From Halorussus vallis (GTDB taxonomy: Archaea > Halobacteriota > Halobacteria > Halobacteriales > Haladaptataceae): a DNA stretch of 64,000 nucleotides. Each line of letters begins with the position of its first letter. The first letter of the stretch is position 1. The position numbers and the translations under genes were made by a program. The stretch spans positions 1,984,001 to 2,048,000 of the forward strand of contig NZ_CP100000.1 in the NCBI RefSeq assembly GCF_024138165.1, given 5' to 3'. The notes under the pieces were generated by a model. It saw only the letters and a program-made list of their open reading frames with translations. It searched no databases and was not told where the DNA came from. Positions 7,797 through 16,922 of the stretch are shown here, in pieces.

Positions 7797-8876
7797 ATGA
7801 AACCGCTCCACGCCGACTACCCCTTCCTCGAAGCCGCACGGGAGGCGGTCAGAGAGGCCGAGATAGACCTCTCGGCGGTCATCGCGGGCGAGCGGGTCGA
7901 CGGGACGCGCCATCCGGCGGTCGAGCGCGGCGTCGAGCGCGTGCGCCGGGCGCTGCTCGACGGGACGGTCGAACCGCCCGAGGACGCCCGTCACCCCGGC
8001 GTCCAGACCGAACTCCTCTCCTACCCGGTGGCGCGGGTGCTGGTGTCGATGCTCGACACGCCCGGCGCGGTCGAGAAGTACGCGAGCGCCGAAGCCGAGA
8101 CGGCCTACGAGCGGTTCACCGACGACTTCGAGGTGTCCGACGACGGCGACCTCCGGAGCGCCGACAGCGGGACGGTCACCCTGGAGTACCTGCTCTCGGA
8201 GGTCGACCTCGCCGACGCCGTCGAGTCCCACCAGGACGGCTACCGGATGGCGGTCACCGAGTACCTGCCGCTGGCCTCGGGATTCACCGGCGACGAGTGG
8301 CGGCTGGCCGCCCGACAGCTCTCGGACGGCCAAGTGGCCCTCTCGGAGGACGAACTCCACGCGCTGCTCCGGGAGGCGGTCCGGCGTCAAGTCGCCGACG
8401 GCCTCCCGACTCAGGTGCCCGAGGAGATTCAGGCGGAACTCGCCGACGAACTCGGCGAACTCGAGGAGTCGTTCTCGGAGGTCGACGTCTCGCGCAACAT
8501 CGACGTGCTCGCGCCCGAACTGTTCCCGCCGTGCGTGTCGGCGCTCGTCGAGCGAGCGCGCGAGGGCGAAACTCTGCCGCCCCACTCGGCGTTCTCGCTG
8601 ACCGCGTTCCTCGCCAGCGTCGGCGCCGACGCCGACGACATCGCGGAACTCACCGGCGAGAGCCAGGGCGCGACCAGTCTGGAGTACCGGGTCGCCCGGG
8701 TGGCCGACGATAGCGGCGCTCAGTACCTCCCGCCGACCTGCGAGACGATGCAGGCCTACGGCGACTGCGTGAACAAGGACGACCGCTGCGAGACGATTTC
8801 GCACCCGCTGGCCTACTACGAGGAGGCGCTGGCCGACGCCGAGAGCGTCCACGACTGGCGCGAAGCCGAGAGCTGA
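7797..8876 (+). CDS. priL: DNA primase large subunit PriL
   Basis: Regulatory, iron-sulfur subunit of the archaeal/eukaryotic-type primase that makes RNA primers with PriS. The 359-residue protein starts MKPLHADYPFLEAAREAVRE. The C-terminal domain shows four conserved cysteines at residues about 246 (FPPCV), 315, 324 and 331 (CETMQAYGDCVNKDDRCETI), the expected 4Fe-4S ligands. The segment LPPHSAFSLTAFLASVG is the usual primer-binding region. A GGAGGT sequence directly abuts the ATG, and a TATA-like cgtttatcc lies about 30 bases upstream. PriS is not in the window. Confidence 0.95.
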   Translation: MKPLHADYPFLEAAREAVREAEIDLSAVIAGERVDGTRHPAVERGVERVRRALLDGTVEPPEDARHPGVQTELLSYPVARVLVSMLDTPGAVEKYASAEAETAYERFTDDFEVSDDGDLRSADSGTVTLEYLLSEVDLADAVESHQDGYRMAVTEYLPLASGFTGDEWRLAARQLSDGQVALSEDELHALLREAVRRQVADGLPTQVPEEIQAELADELGELEESFSEVDVSRNIDVLAPELFPPCVSALVERAREGETLPPHSAFSLTAFLASVGADADDIAELTGESQGATSLEYRVARVADDSGAQYLPPTCETMQAYGDCVNKDDRCETISHPLAYYEEALADAESVHDWREAES

Positions 8877-9170
8877 GCGGGGTTCGCCGGTGGTCAGTAG
8901 CACGGCCTCATTCGGAATCGTCCGCGTAACCGTCGGGAGACGCAGGTCGCGTGTTTTCGTTGCCACCAGCGACCTGCGGACGACTATCGGGAACGGCGTA
9001 ATCACTCCGGAACGTGCACTGGGGATACCCCGTTCCTTTTCACGAACTGTTTCTCGGTACGTCTTCGGTTCGTCCTCGAACAGCGGTTAGAGAGCGGCCT
9101 CTTGGCAAGGAATCGCCGAATATCTTTTTGGTTTGTGCTAGCGTATAGCACGCAGTGTTCCCTTTACACC
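8877..9170. other. Intergenic stretch between priL and the flavoenzyme gene
   Basis: 294 bases. A 66-codon frame at 8890-9090 has no recognisable similarity and no promoter, and I do not call it. The 3' end holds the promoter and palindrome listed at 9121-9151. Confidence 0.5.
9121..9151 (+). promoter_or_regulatory. Promoter with candidate operator for the flavoenzyme gene
   Basis: An A/T-rich TATA-like element (tatctttttgg, 9121-9131) lies about 45 bases before the ATG at 9171. Immediately downstream, GTGCTA (9135-9140) and TAGCAC (9146-9151) form an inverted repeat with a 5-base spacer, where a transcription start would be expected. A repressor bound there would block initiation. No regulator gene is adjacent. 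The functional role is inferred from position. Confidence 0.45.
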
Positions 9171-10598
9171 ATGACCCAAGCAACCATCACCACCAGAGGC
9201 GGGACTACCGCCGCACTGGCAGAGGAAACCGTCGAGGCACTTCGCCAGCGCCTGCGCGGCCGGCTACTCTCTCCCGAAGACGAGGAGTTCGAGGAGGCGA
9301 CGCGCATCTGGAACGGCATGATCGAGAAAACGCCCGCGCTCGTTGTCCGACCGACGGGGACGGCGGACGTCGTGGCCGCGGTGAACTTCGCCCGCGATAA
9401 CGACCTCCTGCTCTCGGTGAAGGGCGGCGGCCACAACATCGCGGGCACGGCGCTGGCCGACGACGGCCTGACCATCGACATGTCCCGACTCCGCGGGGTC
9501 ATCGTCGATCCCGAAGAGCAGGTCGCGATAGCCCAAGCCGGCTGTCTCCTCGGCGATTTGGACCGTGAAACGCAACTCCACGGTCTGGCCGTGCCGGGAG
9601 GCTTCGTCTCCGAAACCGGGTTGGCCGGCCTGACCCTTGGCGGTGGCTTCGGCTACCTGACCCGCCGATTCGGCTGGACGGTCGACAACCTGCTGGAGGT
9701 CGAGATCGTCACCGCCGACGGGCGGGTCCGGCGCGCCAATCGGGAGGAGAACGAGGACCTCTTCTGGGCGGTCCGCGGCGCCGGCCACAACTTCGGCGTC
9801 GTAACCTCGTTCACGTTCCAGTTGCACGATGTCGGGCCGACCGTCTACGGCGGACTCATCGCCTGGCCCTTCGAGCGGGCGGACGAGATCCTCGACGCCT
9901 ATCGGGAGTTCACCGTCGAAGCGCCCAGGGAACTCGCGGTGTTCCTTATCATCCGTCGAGCCCCGCATGCACCCTTCGTCCCAGAGGAGTGGCACGGCGA
10001 GCGAATCTGCGCCATGACCGTCTGCTACAGCGGTGACCTGGGCGATACCGCCGAGGTGCTCGCCCCGATTCGGGCGCTAGAAGGTCCCGTCGTGGACCTG
10101 CTTCGGGAACAGCCCTACACTCAACAGCAATCCTACCTCGACGCGACCCAACCGAAGGGGAATCACTACTACTGGAAGACCGAGTTCACCGCGAAGTTGA
10201 GCGACGACCTCCTGTCGACGGTCCAAGAACTAGCCGCAGAGAACCCCATCCCGGGTGGACAGATAGTCTTCGCCCACATCGGCGGAGCGCTCAACGAGCG
10301 CGACCCGGACGACGGGGCCGTAAACAATCGCGACGCCCGGTTCGCGTACGGAGCGGCCGGTATGTGGGAGCCGGACGACCCCAACGGGGAGCAGTACCGT
10401 GATTGGGTCCGCGATGCGTGGGAGCAGTTCCGTCCCTTCTCGACCGGCGGCAACTACATCAACTTCCAGACCGCCGACGAAAGCGAGGAACGCATCGAGG
10501 CGACGTACCGGGACAACTACGACCGACTCGTCGACATCAAAGAGAAGTACGACCCCGAGAACGTGTTCCAGGTGAACAGGAACATCCAGCCGAAGTGA
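9171..10598 (+). CDS. FAD-binding oxidoreductase, berberine bridge enzyme-like
   Basis: A 475-residue flavoprotein of the PCMH/BBE family that oxidises sugars, alcohols or alkaloid-like substrates with oxygen. The N-terminal FAD domain has GGGHNIAG, where His88 is the expected covalent flavin attachment. LGGGFGYLTRRFGWTVDNLL and RGAGHNFGVVTSF follow, and the C-terminal BBE motif is NYINFQTADE...YDRLVDIKEKYDPENVF. The second attachment cysteine of bicovalent members is replaced (VPGGFVSETG), so the flavin should be linked once. No signal peptide is visible, so it is probably cytoplasmic. The start at 9171 (MTQATITTRGG) fits the promoter; an upstream in-frame ATG at 9102 precedes the TATA box. 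The substrate cannot be read from sequence. Confidence 0.9.
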   Translation: MTQATITTRGGTTAALAEETVEALRQRLRGRLLSPEDEEFEEATRIWNGMIEKTPALVVRPTGTADVVAAVNFARDNDLLLSVKGGGHNIAGTALADDGLTIDMSRLRGVIVDPEEQVAIAQAGCLLGDLDRETQLHGLAVPGGFVSETGLAGLTLGGGFGYLTRRFGWTVDNLLEVEIVTADGRVRRANREENEDLFWAVRGAGHNFGVVTSFTFQLHDVGPTVYGGLIAWPFERADEILDAYREFTVEAPRELAVFLIIRRAPHAPFVPEEWHGERICAMTVCYSGDLGDTAEVLAPIRALEGPVVDLLREQPYTQQQSYLDATQPKGNHYYWKTEFTAKLSDDLLSTVQELAAENPIPGGQIVFAHIGGALNERDPDDGAVNNRDARFAYGAAGMWEPDDPNGEQYRDWVRDAWEQFRPFSTGGNYINFQTADESEERIEATYRDNYDRLVDIKEKYDPENVFQVNRNIQPK

Positions 10599-10757
10599 GC
10601 GGGTGTTGCAGAGCAGAGCACGGTTGAATCGACGCAACGAGGGAACTCCGGCAGATTCCCTCCGAGCGCAGCCGATTCGAGGGGTAGAACCGCCGTGTAC
10701 AGCATCGCCACCACTAGAGCGCTCTGAAGTCGAGAGGAACCGCGCGAGACGTTCGAA

Positions 10758-10955
10758 CTAGTACTGCCGGGACATCCAGAAGCCGATGCCGGTCATCAGC
10801 AACACGAAGAGGACGATGACGCCCACGACCGCCAGCGCTCCCGTCTCCGTCAGTCCGCCGTTCCCGTACGTCACGCCGACCCCCATCAGCAGCGCGACGA
10901 ACACTCCGACGGCGGCGGTCGAGACCGCGATTTCGCGGCGCGTCTCGTGGTCCAT
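10758..10955 (-). CDS. Small two-helix membrane protein (DUF7472-like)
   Basis: A 65-residue protein. It has a short charged start (MDHETRREIAVS), one hydrophobic helix (about residues 11-28), the loop TYGNGGLTETG, and a second helix (about 37-58) ending FWMSRQY. It resembles a small haloarchaeal membrane family of unknown function; the DUF number is from memory. The ATG at 10955 is preferred over 11012, because a TATA-like CTTTTAGCC lies about 28 bases upstream of it. Confidence 0.72.
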   Translation of the reverse strand: MDHETRREIAVSTAAVGVFVALLMGVGVTYGNGGLTETGALAVVGVIVLFVLLMTGIGFWMSRQY

Positions 10956-11486
10956 GGCCGGGGTTTCCGCCGGTGTGGCTAAAAGGGCTTCGAAACCACC
11001 TTTCTCCTCCACCTTTTGCTGTGCTCAGGAACGCGGCTTTGCCGCGTTCCTTCGCTGGCAAAATCTGGACCAAAAGCGCTTCGTCACCGCCTCTGCGGCG
11101 GCCAAAGGCCGCCGCTTCGACGGTTCCTCGGCCCGCTCGCTGCGCTCGCGGGAGAACTACTGGCGGTGCCGCAGTCGGCAAAGATACCAGCCCTCGCGGC
11201 AGTCGAACCCGTTTTTCGAGGAATCGAACGTCGCCATTCGCGGTAAGATTCGGTTTCTATCCTGCACGTGAAACGTTGTGAGAAAATCCCGAAATCGCCG
11301 ACCCTATTCCGGCGTTTCTAGGGCTCTAAGCCCGCCTTACCCCTGTCCTCCCGCGCTGACAGATGTAACACTTAGGGTCGTCCGGCACCTACGAATTAGT
11401 ACGCGGAATCGACCGTATTTCGACGAGTGGCGGGGTGGAGACGCAGATTTTCGTCGCGCGGTCGCCGCACCAATTAGAGGGAAGCC
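10956..11486. other. Intergenic region with repeat B copy 1
   Basis: 531 bases between the small membrane protein and the SWIM gene. The part 11009-11160 is an interspersed repeat listed separately. The remainder holds degenerate GC-rich sequence and an A/T-richer patch upstream of the SWIM gene (11270-11300), with no gene I can support. Confidence 0.55.
11009..11160. repeat. Interspersed intergenic repeat family B, copy 1
   Basis: Shares an ordered set of blocks with 39738-39950: ACCTTTTGCTG, then a GCGTTCC-type hairpin, CTGGACCAAAAGC, GCGTCACCGCCTC, and GACGGTTCCTCGGCCCGCTCGCT. The hairpin here is AACGCGGC-TTT-GCCGCGTT (about 11031-11049). Spacing between blocks differs between copies, so it is a degenerate, probably non-coding family of the kind common in haloarchaeal intergenic DNA. 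Confidence 0.8.
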
Positions 11487-12182
11487 ATGGCAAACACAAC
11501 AGCTTCCGAACGAACGCGAGCACCGCTCGCTCCGACGGGCCGGATGGCCGACTTGGACATCCGCGCACAGCGCGCCCGGATGGAGCGAATGGCAGTCACG
11601 CCGCTCGGTGGCGGCATCTACGAGGTCGAGGGCCAGAGCGGCCACGTCTACAGCGTGGACCTCCCCGGCGGGCGCTGTACCTGCCCGGACCACAACTTCC
11701 GGGGCGTCCGGTGCAAACACCTCCGGCGCGTCGCGATGGAGGTCAACGAGGGCCTCGTCCCGCCGCCGGGCAAGCAGGCCGTCGAGTGTCTCAACTGCGG
11801 CGACGAGATCTTCGTCGACGAAACCGACCGCGGCCCGCACCTCTGTACAGAGTGCGCGCTCGAACCCGGCGAGACGGTCATCGACCGCGAGACGGGCGAC
11901 CTCCTCGTGGTCGCCGAGACGACGATGCGGCGGGCCGACCAGGTCGAGATCCTCGACCGGGACTGCACCGTCGCCGAGTACCCGAACAACCGGCGCTACC
12001 GACCCGACGACGTGGTGGTCGAGGTGATGTATCCGATTCCCGCCGGCATCCGCGGCGACGACCTCAAACCCCACCACCTGCGCCGGTACTCGTTCCCGCG
12101 CGGGCGACTCGCCCGCCGGGACGAGGTCGACGACGACCAGGCCGAACTCAGCGACTTCGCGGTCGCCGGGAACGCGCAGTAG
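11487..12182 (+). CDS. SWIM zinc-finger protein
   Basis: A 231-residue protein with a SWIM motif CTCPDHNFRGVRCKH (residues about 63-77), the CxC...CxH zinc site used for nucleic acid or protein binding. A second zinc-ribbon-like pair follows (CLNCGDE and LCTECAL, residues about 98-117). The C-terminal half, with VIDRETGDLLVV and YRPDDVVVEVMYP, is conserved among haloarchaea. No catalytic motif is visible. Its neighbour, convergent across 21 bases, is the Holliday junction resolvase gene, so a role in DNA transactions is possible but unproven. The ATG at 11487 is chosen; an internal Met at residue 20 (MADLDIRAQ) is a possible alternative start. Confidence 0.85.
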   Translation: MANTTASERTRAPLAPTGRMADLDIRAQRARMERMAVTPLGGGIYEVEGQSGHVYSVDLPGGRCTCPDHNFRGVRCKHLRRVAMEVNEGLVPPPGKQAVECLNCGDEIFVDETDRGPHLCTECALEPGETVIDRETGDLLVVAETTMRRADQVEILDRDCTVAEYPNNRRYRPDDVVVEVMYPIPAGIRGDDLKPHHLRRYSFPRGRLARRDEVDDDQAELSDFAVAGNAQ

Positions 12183-12203
12183 AAGCGGTAGAACTCCTTC
12201 TCG

Positions 12204-12695
12204 CTATTCGAGCATCGCGGCCGCCTCGTCGACGGACAGCACGCCCTGCTCGACGGCGACTAGCACGTCCCTGACCCCGTGGTCGGAATCGTCGTCGGTC
12301 GCGTCGTCGCCTCTCAGGGCCCCCATCTTCTCGCCGTCCTCCAGCGCCTTCTCCTTCTTGACGCGATAGTTGCCGCCGTCGGTCTGGTGGACGTCGGCGG
12401 GATGGAAGAAGTACCAGTCCTCGCGGTCGAACCGGACCGCTATCTTGGGCTTGGCGCCGAAGTTCTGGCTGAAGTACACCAGCGCCTCGACCTCCTCGCC
12501 GGTGAGGTAGATGGGGTCGCCCGAACTCGACTTCGCCTCGATGGCGTAGAAGACGTCGCCGTCGCCCGCGAGCACGTCCGGCAGTTCGCGCTCGGTGGCG
12601 CTCCCGCTTGCGGGCGCGCGCATCACGGCGAACCCCTCCTCGTCGAGTCTATTGACGAGTTCGCGCTCCCGGCGGTCGCCCTTGGCGTTCGACAT
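12204..12695 (-). CDS. hjc: Holliday junction resolvase Hjc
   Basis: Archaeal structure-specific endonuclease that cuts four-way DNA junctions during recombination. The 163-residue protein has the nuclease core in order: [12 protein letters not shown] (catalytic Glu), [16 protein letters not shown] (catalytic Asp) and [10 protein letters not shown] (Glu-x-Lys), within the first 60 residues. The C-terminal tail from residue about 120 is acidic and continues into a helical segment ending [10 protein letters not shown] that is longer than in short Hjc proteins. The ATG at 12695 is used; a GTG sits one codon earlier. Convergent with the SWIM gene. Confidence 0.93.
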   Translation of the reverse strand: MSNAKGDRRERELVNRLDEEGFAVMRAPASGSATERELPDVLAGDGDVFYAIEAKSSSGDPIYLTGEEVEALVYFSQNFGAKPKIAVRFDREDWYFFHPADVHQTDGGNYRVKKEKALEDGEKMGALRGDDATDDDSDHGVRDVLVAVEQGVLSVDEAAAMLE

Positions 12696-12798
12696 CACCG
12701 CGTCCCCCGGAATCCCGTCGCGTCGGTCATGTTGGGTAGTGTCTCCTTCCCCGTGTTAAGTCCCTCGCAAGCGCGGTGTAAGTGAAACCGGGCGGCGG

Positions 12799-13221
12799 TC
12801 ACGCCGACTCGGTCCCCGCCTTATTCTCGACTTCCGGCAGACGGGCGGTCGCCTCGACTTCCACGAGCATCTCCGGGTCGATGAGAGCCGACACTTCGAC
12901 CATGCTCGTCGCGGGCCGAACGTCCCCGAACACCTCGCCGTGGGCGCGACCGACCGCCTCCCAGTGGTTCGCGATGTCGGTGACGTACATCCGGGTGCGG
13001 ACCACGTCCTCGACGCTCCCCCCCGCTTCTCCGAGCGCCGACTCGACGTTTTCGAGCGCCCGTTTCGCCTGGGCGTAGGGGTCGCCCGCGCCGACGAGTT
13101 CGCCGTCCTCGTCGGTCGCGGTCGTCCCCGACACTTCGACGACGCGCCCGACGCGAACCGCCCGCGAGTAGCCGACTTTCGACTCCCACTCGGTGCCCGA
13201 AGCGACGTTCCGGCGTGCCAT
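12799..13221 (-). CDS. Rid family protein (RidA/YjgF/UK114)
   Basis: A 140-residue protein of the trimeric Rid family. Archetypes hydrolyse reactive enamine/imine intermediates released by PLP enzymes. Signatures are [39 protein letters not shown] and [11 protein letters not shown], whose Arg aligns with the catalytic arginine of active members, then [18 protein letters not shown]. The sequence resembles the extended Rid subfamilies more than classical RidA, so the substrate is uncertain. It is divergent from the formate/nitrite-type transporter gene across about 100 bases. Confidence 0.9.
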   Translation of the reverse strand: MARRNVASGTEWESKVGYSRAVRVGRVVEVSGTTATDEDGELVGAGDPYAQAKRALENVESALGEAGGSVEDVVRTRMYVTDIANHWEAVGRAHGEVFGDVRPATSMVEVSALIDPEMLVEVEATARLPEVENKAGTESA

Positions 13222-13320
13222 GTCCGACCCACGAGGCGCGGGACCTTCACTGTCGCCGTCGGTCAAGACCTCGCTCGGCCGGCCAGTCGGCTTTTTCGTC
13301 TTCCGGCCGTGTCGTGTTCC

Positions 13321-14145
13321 GTGTCGTCGAACGTCCCGGACGAGAACCGCGAAACGACCCCGTCGTCCGACGAGCAGAAATCTTCGGAGGCCATCCTCGC
13401 CGGAGAGATAACGATGGGCGTGACCGAACTCGAACGCCCCACCAGCGGCCTGTTCCTCTCGGGGCTGTCGGCGGGACTGGACATCGGGTTCGGCCCGCTG
13501 TTCATGGGCGTCGTGCTGACGGTCGTCGGCGGGTCGTGGGGGACGCCGGCGACCGAACTGCTCGTCGCGAACGCCTACGCTATCGGCTTTATCTTCGTCA
13601 TCGGAAGCCGGGCGGCGCTGTTCACCGAGTACACGACGCTCGCGGTCCTGCCCGTGCTCGACCGGCGAGCCACGCTCGCACAGCTGGGTCGGCTCTGGGG
13701 GCTCGTCTACGCCGGGAACATCGTCGGCGGTATCGCGTTCACCGTCGCGATGGTGAACTTCGCGCCGGCGTACGGCGCGGTCGAGCGCTCGGTGTTCGCC
13801 GAGATTGCGACGCCGCTCGTCCACCACGAACCGGGAGTACTGCTCGCGGGGAGCGTGGTCGCGGGCTGGCTGATGGGATTGCTCTCGTGGCTACTCACCG
13901 CCGCCCAGGAGAGCATCTCGCGCATCGTCGTCGTCTGGTTGGTGGCGACCGGCATCGGTATCGCCCACCTGCCACACTCCATCGCCGGCAACGTCGAAGT
14001 GCTGGCGGGCACGCTGGTGTCGCCGTCGATAACGCTGGCGAACTACGTCGGGTTCCTCGCGCTCGCCACGCTCGGTAACGTCATCGGCGGCGGCATCTTC
14101 GTGGCGATACTCAAGTACGCCTACGTGGTCCGCGGCGTCGACTAG
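13321..14145 (+). CDS. Formate/nitrite transporter (FNT) family membrane protein
   Basis: A 274-residue, six-helix channel-like protein for small monovalent anions. After a polar N-terminus (about 40 residues with [12 protein letters not shown]) come [53 protein letters not shown] and [19 protein letters not shown], which carry the FNT helix breaks. The start is a GTG at 13321 ([11 protein letters not shown]), because the T-rich element ggctttttcg ends about 23 bases upstream; a GTG at 13309 in the same frame is possible. The haloarchaeal subgroup often lacks a known substrate, so formate or nitrite specificity is not claimed. Confidence 0.88.
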   Translation: MSSNVPDENRETTPSSDEQKSSEAILAGEITMGVTELERPTSGLFLSGLSAGLDIGFGPLFMGVVLTVVGGSWGTPATELLVANAYAIGFIFVIGSRAALFTEYTTLAVLPVLDRRATLAQLGRLWGLVYAGNIVGGIAFTVAMVNFAPAYGAVERSVFAEIATPLVHHEPGVLLAGSVVAGWLMGLLSWLLTAAQESISRIVVVWLVATGIGIAHLPHSIAGNVEVLAGTLVSPSITLANYVGFLALATLGNVIGGGIFVAILKYAYVVRGVD

Positions 14146-14161
14146 CGGCGTTGGGCGGCTT

Positions 14162-15103
14162 TCACTCGCGCATGTCGGCCGCCAAGAAACTCACCGCGGC
14201 CTCCGTCGCCGCGTCGCCCGGTTCGAGCCACGGCGTGTGACCGTGGTCGCGCAGCGTCACGAAGTCGGCGTTCGCCATCGCGCCGGCGACGGGGCGACCC
14301 ACCGACGGCGACCAGAAGTAATCCTCCGTACCCCAGACGAACCGGGTCGACGTCTCCATCGCCTCGACCTGCTCGCGCAGGTCGAACTGCGGGCGCATCC
14401 CTCGGACGGTACCCAGCGTCTCCATCAGCGACCGAAGGCTCTCGCGCTGGCCGGGCAGGTCCTCGGTGACGAGCCCCGGCCGGAAGAAGGCGTCCGGGAG
14501 CGCAGAGTCGTCCTCGACGTTCATCTGTCGGTAGCCCCGCCGGGCGTCGGCGACCGACTCGGCCTTCAAGTAGTCGAACAGCCAGTCGCCGACCACCGGC
14601 AGATCGAGAACCTTGAACAGCGTCGGAATCGACCGCGAGAGGCCGGCCGGCGCGCCGATGGCGCAGAGCCGGTCCACCCGCTCGGGGTGGTCGAGCGCGA
14701 GCGCGAAGGACTGAAAGCCGCCCAGCGAGTTGCCCATCACCGCGGTTTCCTCGACGCCGACCGAATCGAGGAAGTCGGCCACGTACTCGGCGCCGAACTC
14801 CCGGAACCCGGTTTCGCGGTAATCGACCGCGGTCGAGAGGCCTCGGCCCGGCCGGTCGGGTGCGTAGACGGTGAAGCGGTCGGTCAACGCGTCGAACATC
14901 GGGAGCCACGAGGCGGAAGTCGTACTGAGTCCGTGCAGAAGCAGGAGCGGTGGCCCCTCGCCCGCGGTCAGGTAGTGGACGCGGCTGGCGGGGTCGGGGA
15001 GTTCGGTGTACGCCGAGCGAGCGTCGACGTCGTAGTAGTCGCAGACCGCGTCGAGGAACCGTCGGGCCTCGTCGCTGGGAACGTGGTCGTATTCGAGCGT
15101 CAT
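14162..15103 (-). CDS. Alpha/beta fold hydrolase
   Basis: A 313-residue hydrolase. Motifs in order are LLLLHGLSTTSASW (oxyanion region), the nucleophile elbow GNSLGG (Ser), and a C-terminal catalytic His in LRDHGHTPWLE. The acid is likely the Asp in FVWGTEDYFW. A cap domain occupies about residues 160-235. No signal peptide is present. The start at 15103 (MTLEYDHVPSDEARRF) is preferred to an upstream in-frame Met at 15163, given the A/T-rich aacactttcc 20-30 bases before it. Substrate unknown. Convergent and nearly abutting with the FNT gene. Confidence 0.88.
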   Translation of the reverse strand: MTLEYDHVPSDEARRFLDAVCDYYDVDARSAYTELPDPASRVHYLTAGEGPPLLLLHGLSTTSASWLPMFDALTDRFTVYAPDRPGRGLSTAVDYRETGFREFGAEYVADFLDSVGVEETAVMGNSLGGFQSFALALDHPERVDRLCAIGAPAGLSRSIPTLFKVLDLPVVGDWLFDYLKAESVADARRGYRQMNVEDDSALPDAFFRPGLVTEDLPGQRESLRSLMETLGTVRGMRPQFDLREQVEAMETSTRFVWGTEDYFWSPSVGRPVAGAMANADFVTLRDHGHTPWLEPGDAATEAAVSFLAADMRE

Positions 15104-15132
15104 GGTGGCGGAGTAGGTGCTCCGGAAGGAAA

Positions 15133-15300
15133 GTGTTAGCGACCGGACGTACGCGGTGCGCACGTCCGGTCATCAGTAGCCGTCTCCCCGCGGACGACAG
15201 TTCGCAACCGTTGCTCGCGATCGGAGGAATCCTCGGGGGAATCGCGTATCTCGGAACGATAGTGAAGGGCGCGTCGAGGTTGCTGTCGAACGGCGAGTAA
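15133..15300 (+). CDS. Possible small membrane peptide
   Basis: A 55-codon frame starting GTG. The last 30 residues contain a hydrophobic, Gly-rich segment (LLAIGGILGGIAYLG) that could span the membrane, followed by a basic end. It sits in the divergent gap upstream of the alpha/beta hydrolase. There is no clear promoter or family, so it may be a chance frame. Confidence 0.25.
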   Translation: MLATGRTRCARPVISSRLPADDSSQPLLAIGGILGGIAYLGTIVKGASRLLSNGE

Positions 15301-15365
15301 TCGCGGCTAGCGTCGAAACCGAATCGAACGTGCGCCCGCTCTTCGGGCCGACCGACGAGTACCGC

Positions 15366-16649
15366 TTACGTCCCGTGCTGCCAGCTACCCATGTACTCTT
15401 CCTGCTCGGGCGTCAACTCGTCTATCTCGATGCCCTCGGCCTCCAGCTTTATCTCGGCGATCTCCCGGTCGAGTTCGTCGGGCACGTCGTGGACGCCCGC
15501 GTCGTAGGCGTCACCGTTCTCGACCAGTTCGCGCACGCTGGCGGCCTGGACGCCGAAGCTCTGGTCCATCACCTCGACCGGGTGGCCGAGCGCGATGGGC
15601 GAAGCGAGGTTTACGAGCCGACCCTCCGCGAGGACGTTGATGCGAGTGCCGTCTTCGAGGCGGTACTCCTCGACGCCGTCGCGGGCCTCGCGCTGACTGG
15701 TCGCCAGGTCCGAGAGGGCGTCCAGGTCGATCTCGATGTCGAAGTGGCCGGCGTTCGCCAGCACCACGCCGTCGTCCATCTTCTCGAAGTGCTCGCGGGT
15801 GACGACGTCCCGGTTGCCCGTCGTCGTCAGGAACACGTCGCCGACTTCGGCGGCCTCGTCCATCGGCATCACGTCGTAGCCCTCCATGTGGGCCTCCAGC
15901 GCGCGCCGGGGTTCGACCTCGGTGACGACGACGTTGGCGTTCTGGCCGGCCGCCTTCTTCGCGACGCCCTTCCCGCAGTAACCGTAGCCCGCGACGACGA
16001 CGGTCTTACCCGCCCACGAGAGGTTCGTCGTCATGGCGATGTTGGCCAGCGAGGACTCGCCGGTGCCGTGGACGTTGTCGAACAGCCGCTTCATCGGCGT
16101 GTCGTTGACGGCGAAGACGGGGTACTTCAGTTCGCCGTCGGCGTCCATCGCGCGCAGGCGGTGGACGCCGGTGGTCGTCTCCTCACAGCCGCCGACGATG
16201 GAGTCGATGAGTTCGGGGTAGTCCTCGTGGATGGCCGCGACGAGGTCCATCCCGTCGTCGACGGTGATGGTGGGTTCGAGGTCGATGACCGCCTCGATGG
16301 CGGCGTAGTACTCCTCGTCGTCGACCTCGCGTTTGGCGTAGGAGGTGATGTTGGGGTGTTCGTCGAGCGCGGCGCTCACGTCGTCGTGGGTCGACAGCGG
16401 GTTGCACCCAGTCACCGCGACCTCCGCGCCGCCCTCCGCGAGCGTCTCGACGAGCACGGCGGTCTTGGCCTCAACGTGCATCGCCATGCCGATGCGCTGG
16501 CCGTCGAGGGGCTGGTCCTCCTCGAACTCGGCCTGCACCGCGGTCAGTATCGGCATGTGCTCTCGTGCCCAGTCCATCTTCCGGTGGCCCTCCTCGCGGG
16601 CGGACGCCACGTCCTCGACCTGCTCGGAGATGGTCGGATAATCTGCCAT
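15366..16649 (-). CDS. ahcY: Adenosylhomocysteinase
   Basis: Reversibly hydrolyses S-adenosylhomocysteine to adenosine and homocysteine, removing the product inhibitor of methyltransferases. The 427-residue protein has [13 protein letters not shown], the substrate-site [29 protein letters not shown], and the NAD-binding [14 protein letters not shown], in family order. The C-terminus GSWQHGT lacks the longer bacterial tail, as in other archaeal members. The start at 16649 ([10 protein letters not shown]) fits family length; an upstream in-frame Met at 16676 is less likely. An amidohydrolase acting on related nucleosides lies 1.3 kb away on the same strand. Confidence 0.96.
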   Translation of the reverse strand: MADYPTISEQVEDVASAREEGHRKMDWAREHMPILTAVQAEFEEDQPLDGQRIGMAMHVEAKTAVLVETLAEGGAEVAVTGCNPLSTHDDVSAALDEHPNITSYAKREVDDEEYYAAIEAVIDLEPTITVDDGMDLVAAIHEDYPELIDSIVGGCEETTTGVHRLRAMDADGELKYPVFAVNDTPMKRLFDNVHGTGESSLANIAMTTNLSWAGKTVVVAGYGYCGKGVAKKAAGQNANVVVTEVEPRRALEAHMEGYDVMPMDEAAEVGDVFLTTTGNRDVVTREHFEKMDDGVVLANAGHFDIEIDLDALSDLATSQREARDGVEEYRLEDGTRINVLAEGRLVNLASPIALGHPVEVMDQSFGVQAASVRELVENGDAYDAGVHDVPDELDREIAEIKLEAEGIEIDELTPEQEEYMGSWQHGT

Positions 16650-16922
16650 GGCTAAACGAGAGGGGACCGGACCCAAAACGCTACCGAAGCCGGACGTCGA
16701 CGGCCCGCCGTCGGAGTCCTGCTGGGTCCGGCTTCCCGCCGGACTGAAGCGTGCGGAGGAGCGAAAACGAGCGTCAGCGAGTAGTGTCGAAGGTCGCCGA
16801 ACGTAGACGGTCGGCGACCGGAGGGCGGCCCATTGGCCCCGGGCGAGTTACGAAACGCGGGGACCCGGGCGACCGAACGGAGCGCGGTCGGAGCGAAGAC
16901 CGTGTCCGCCGGATTTCGGACC

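Noticed and set aside
8890-9090. 66-codon frame after priL
   Set aside because: No family, no promoter, Ser/Arg-rich composition unlike haloarchaeal proteins.
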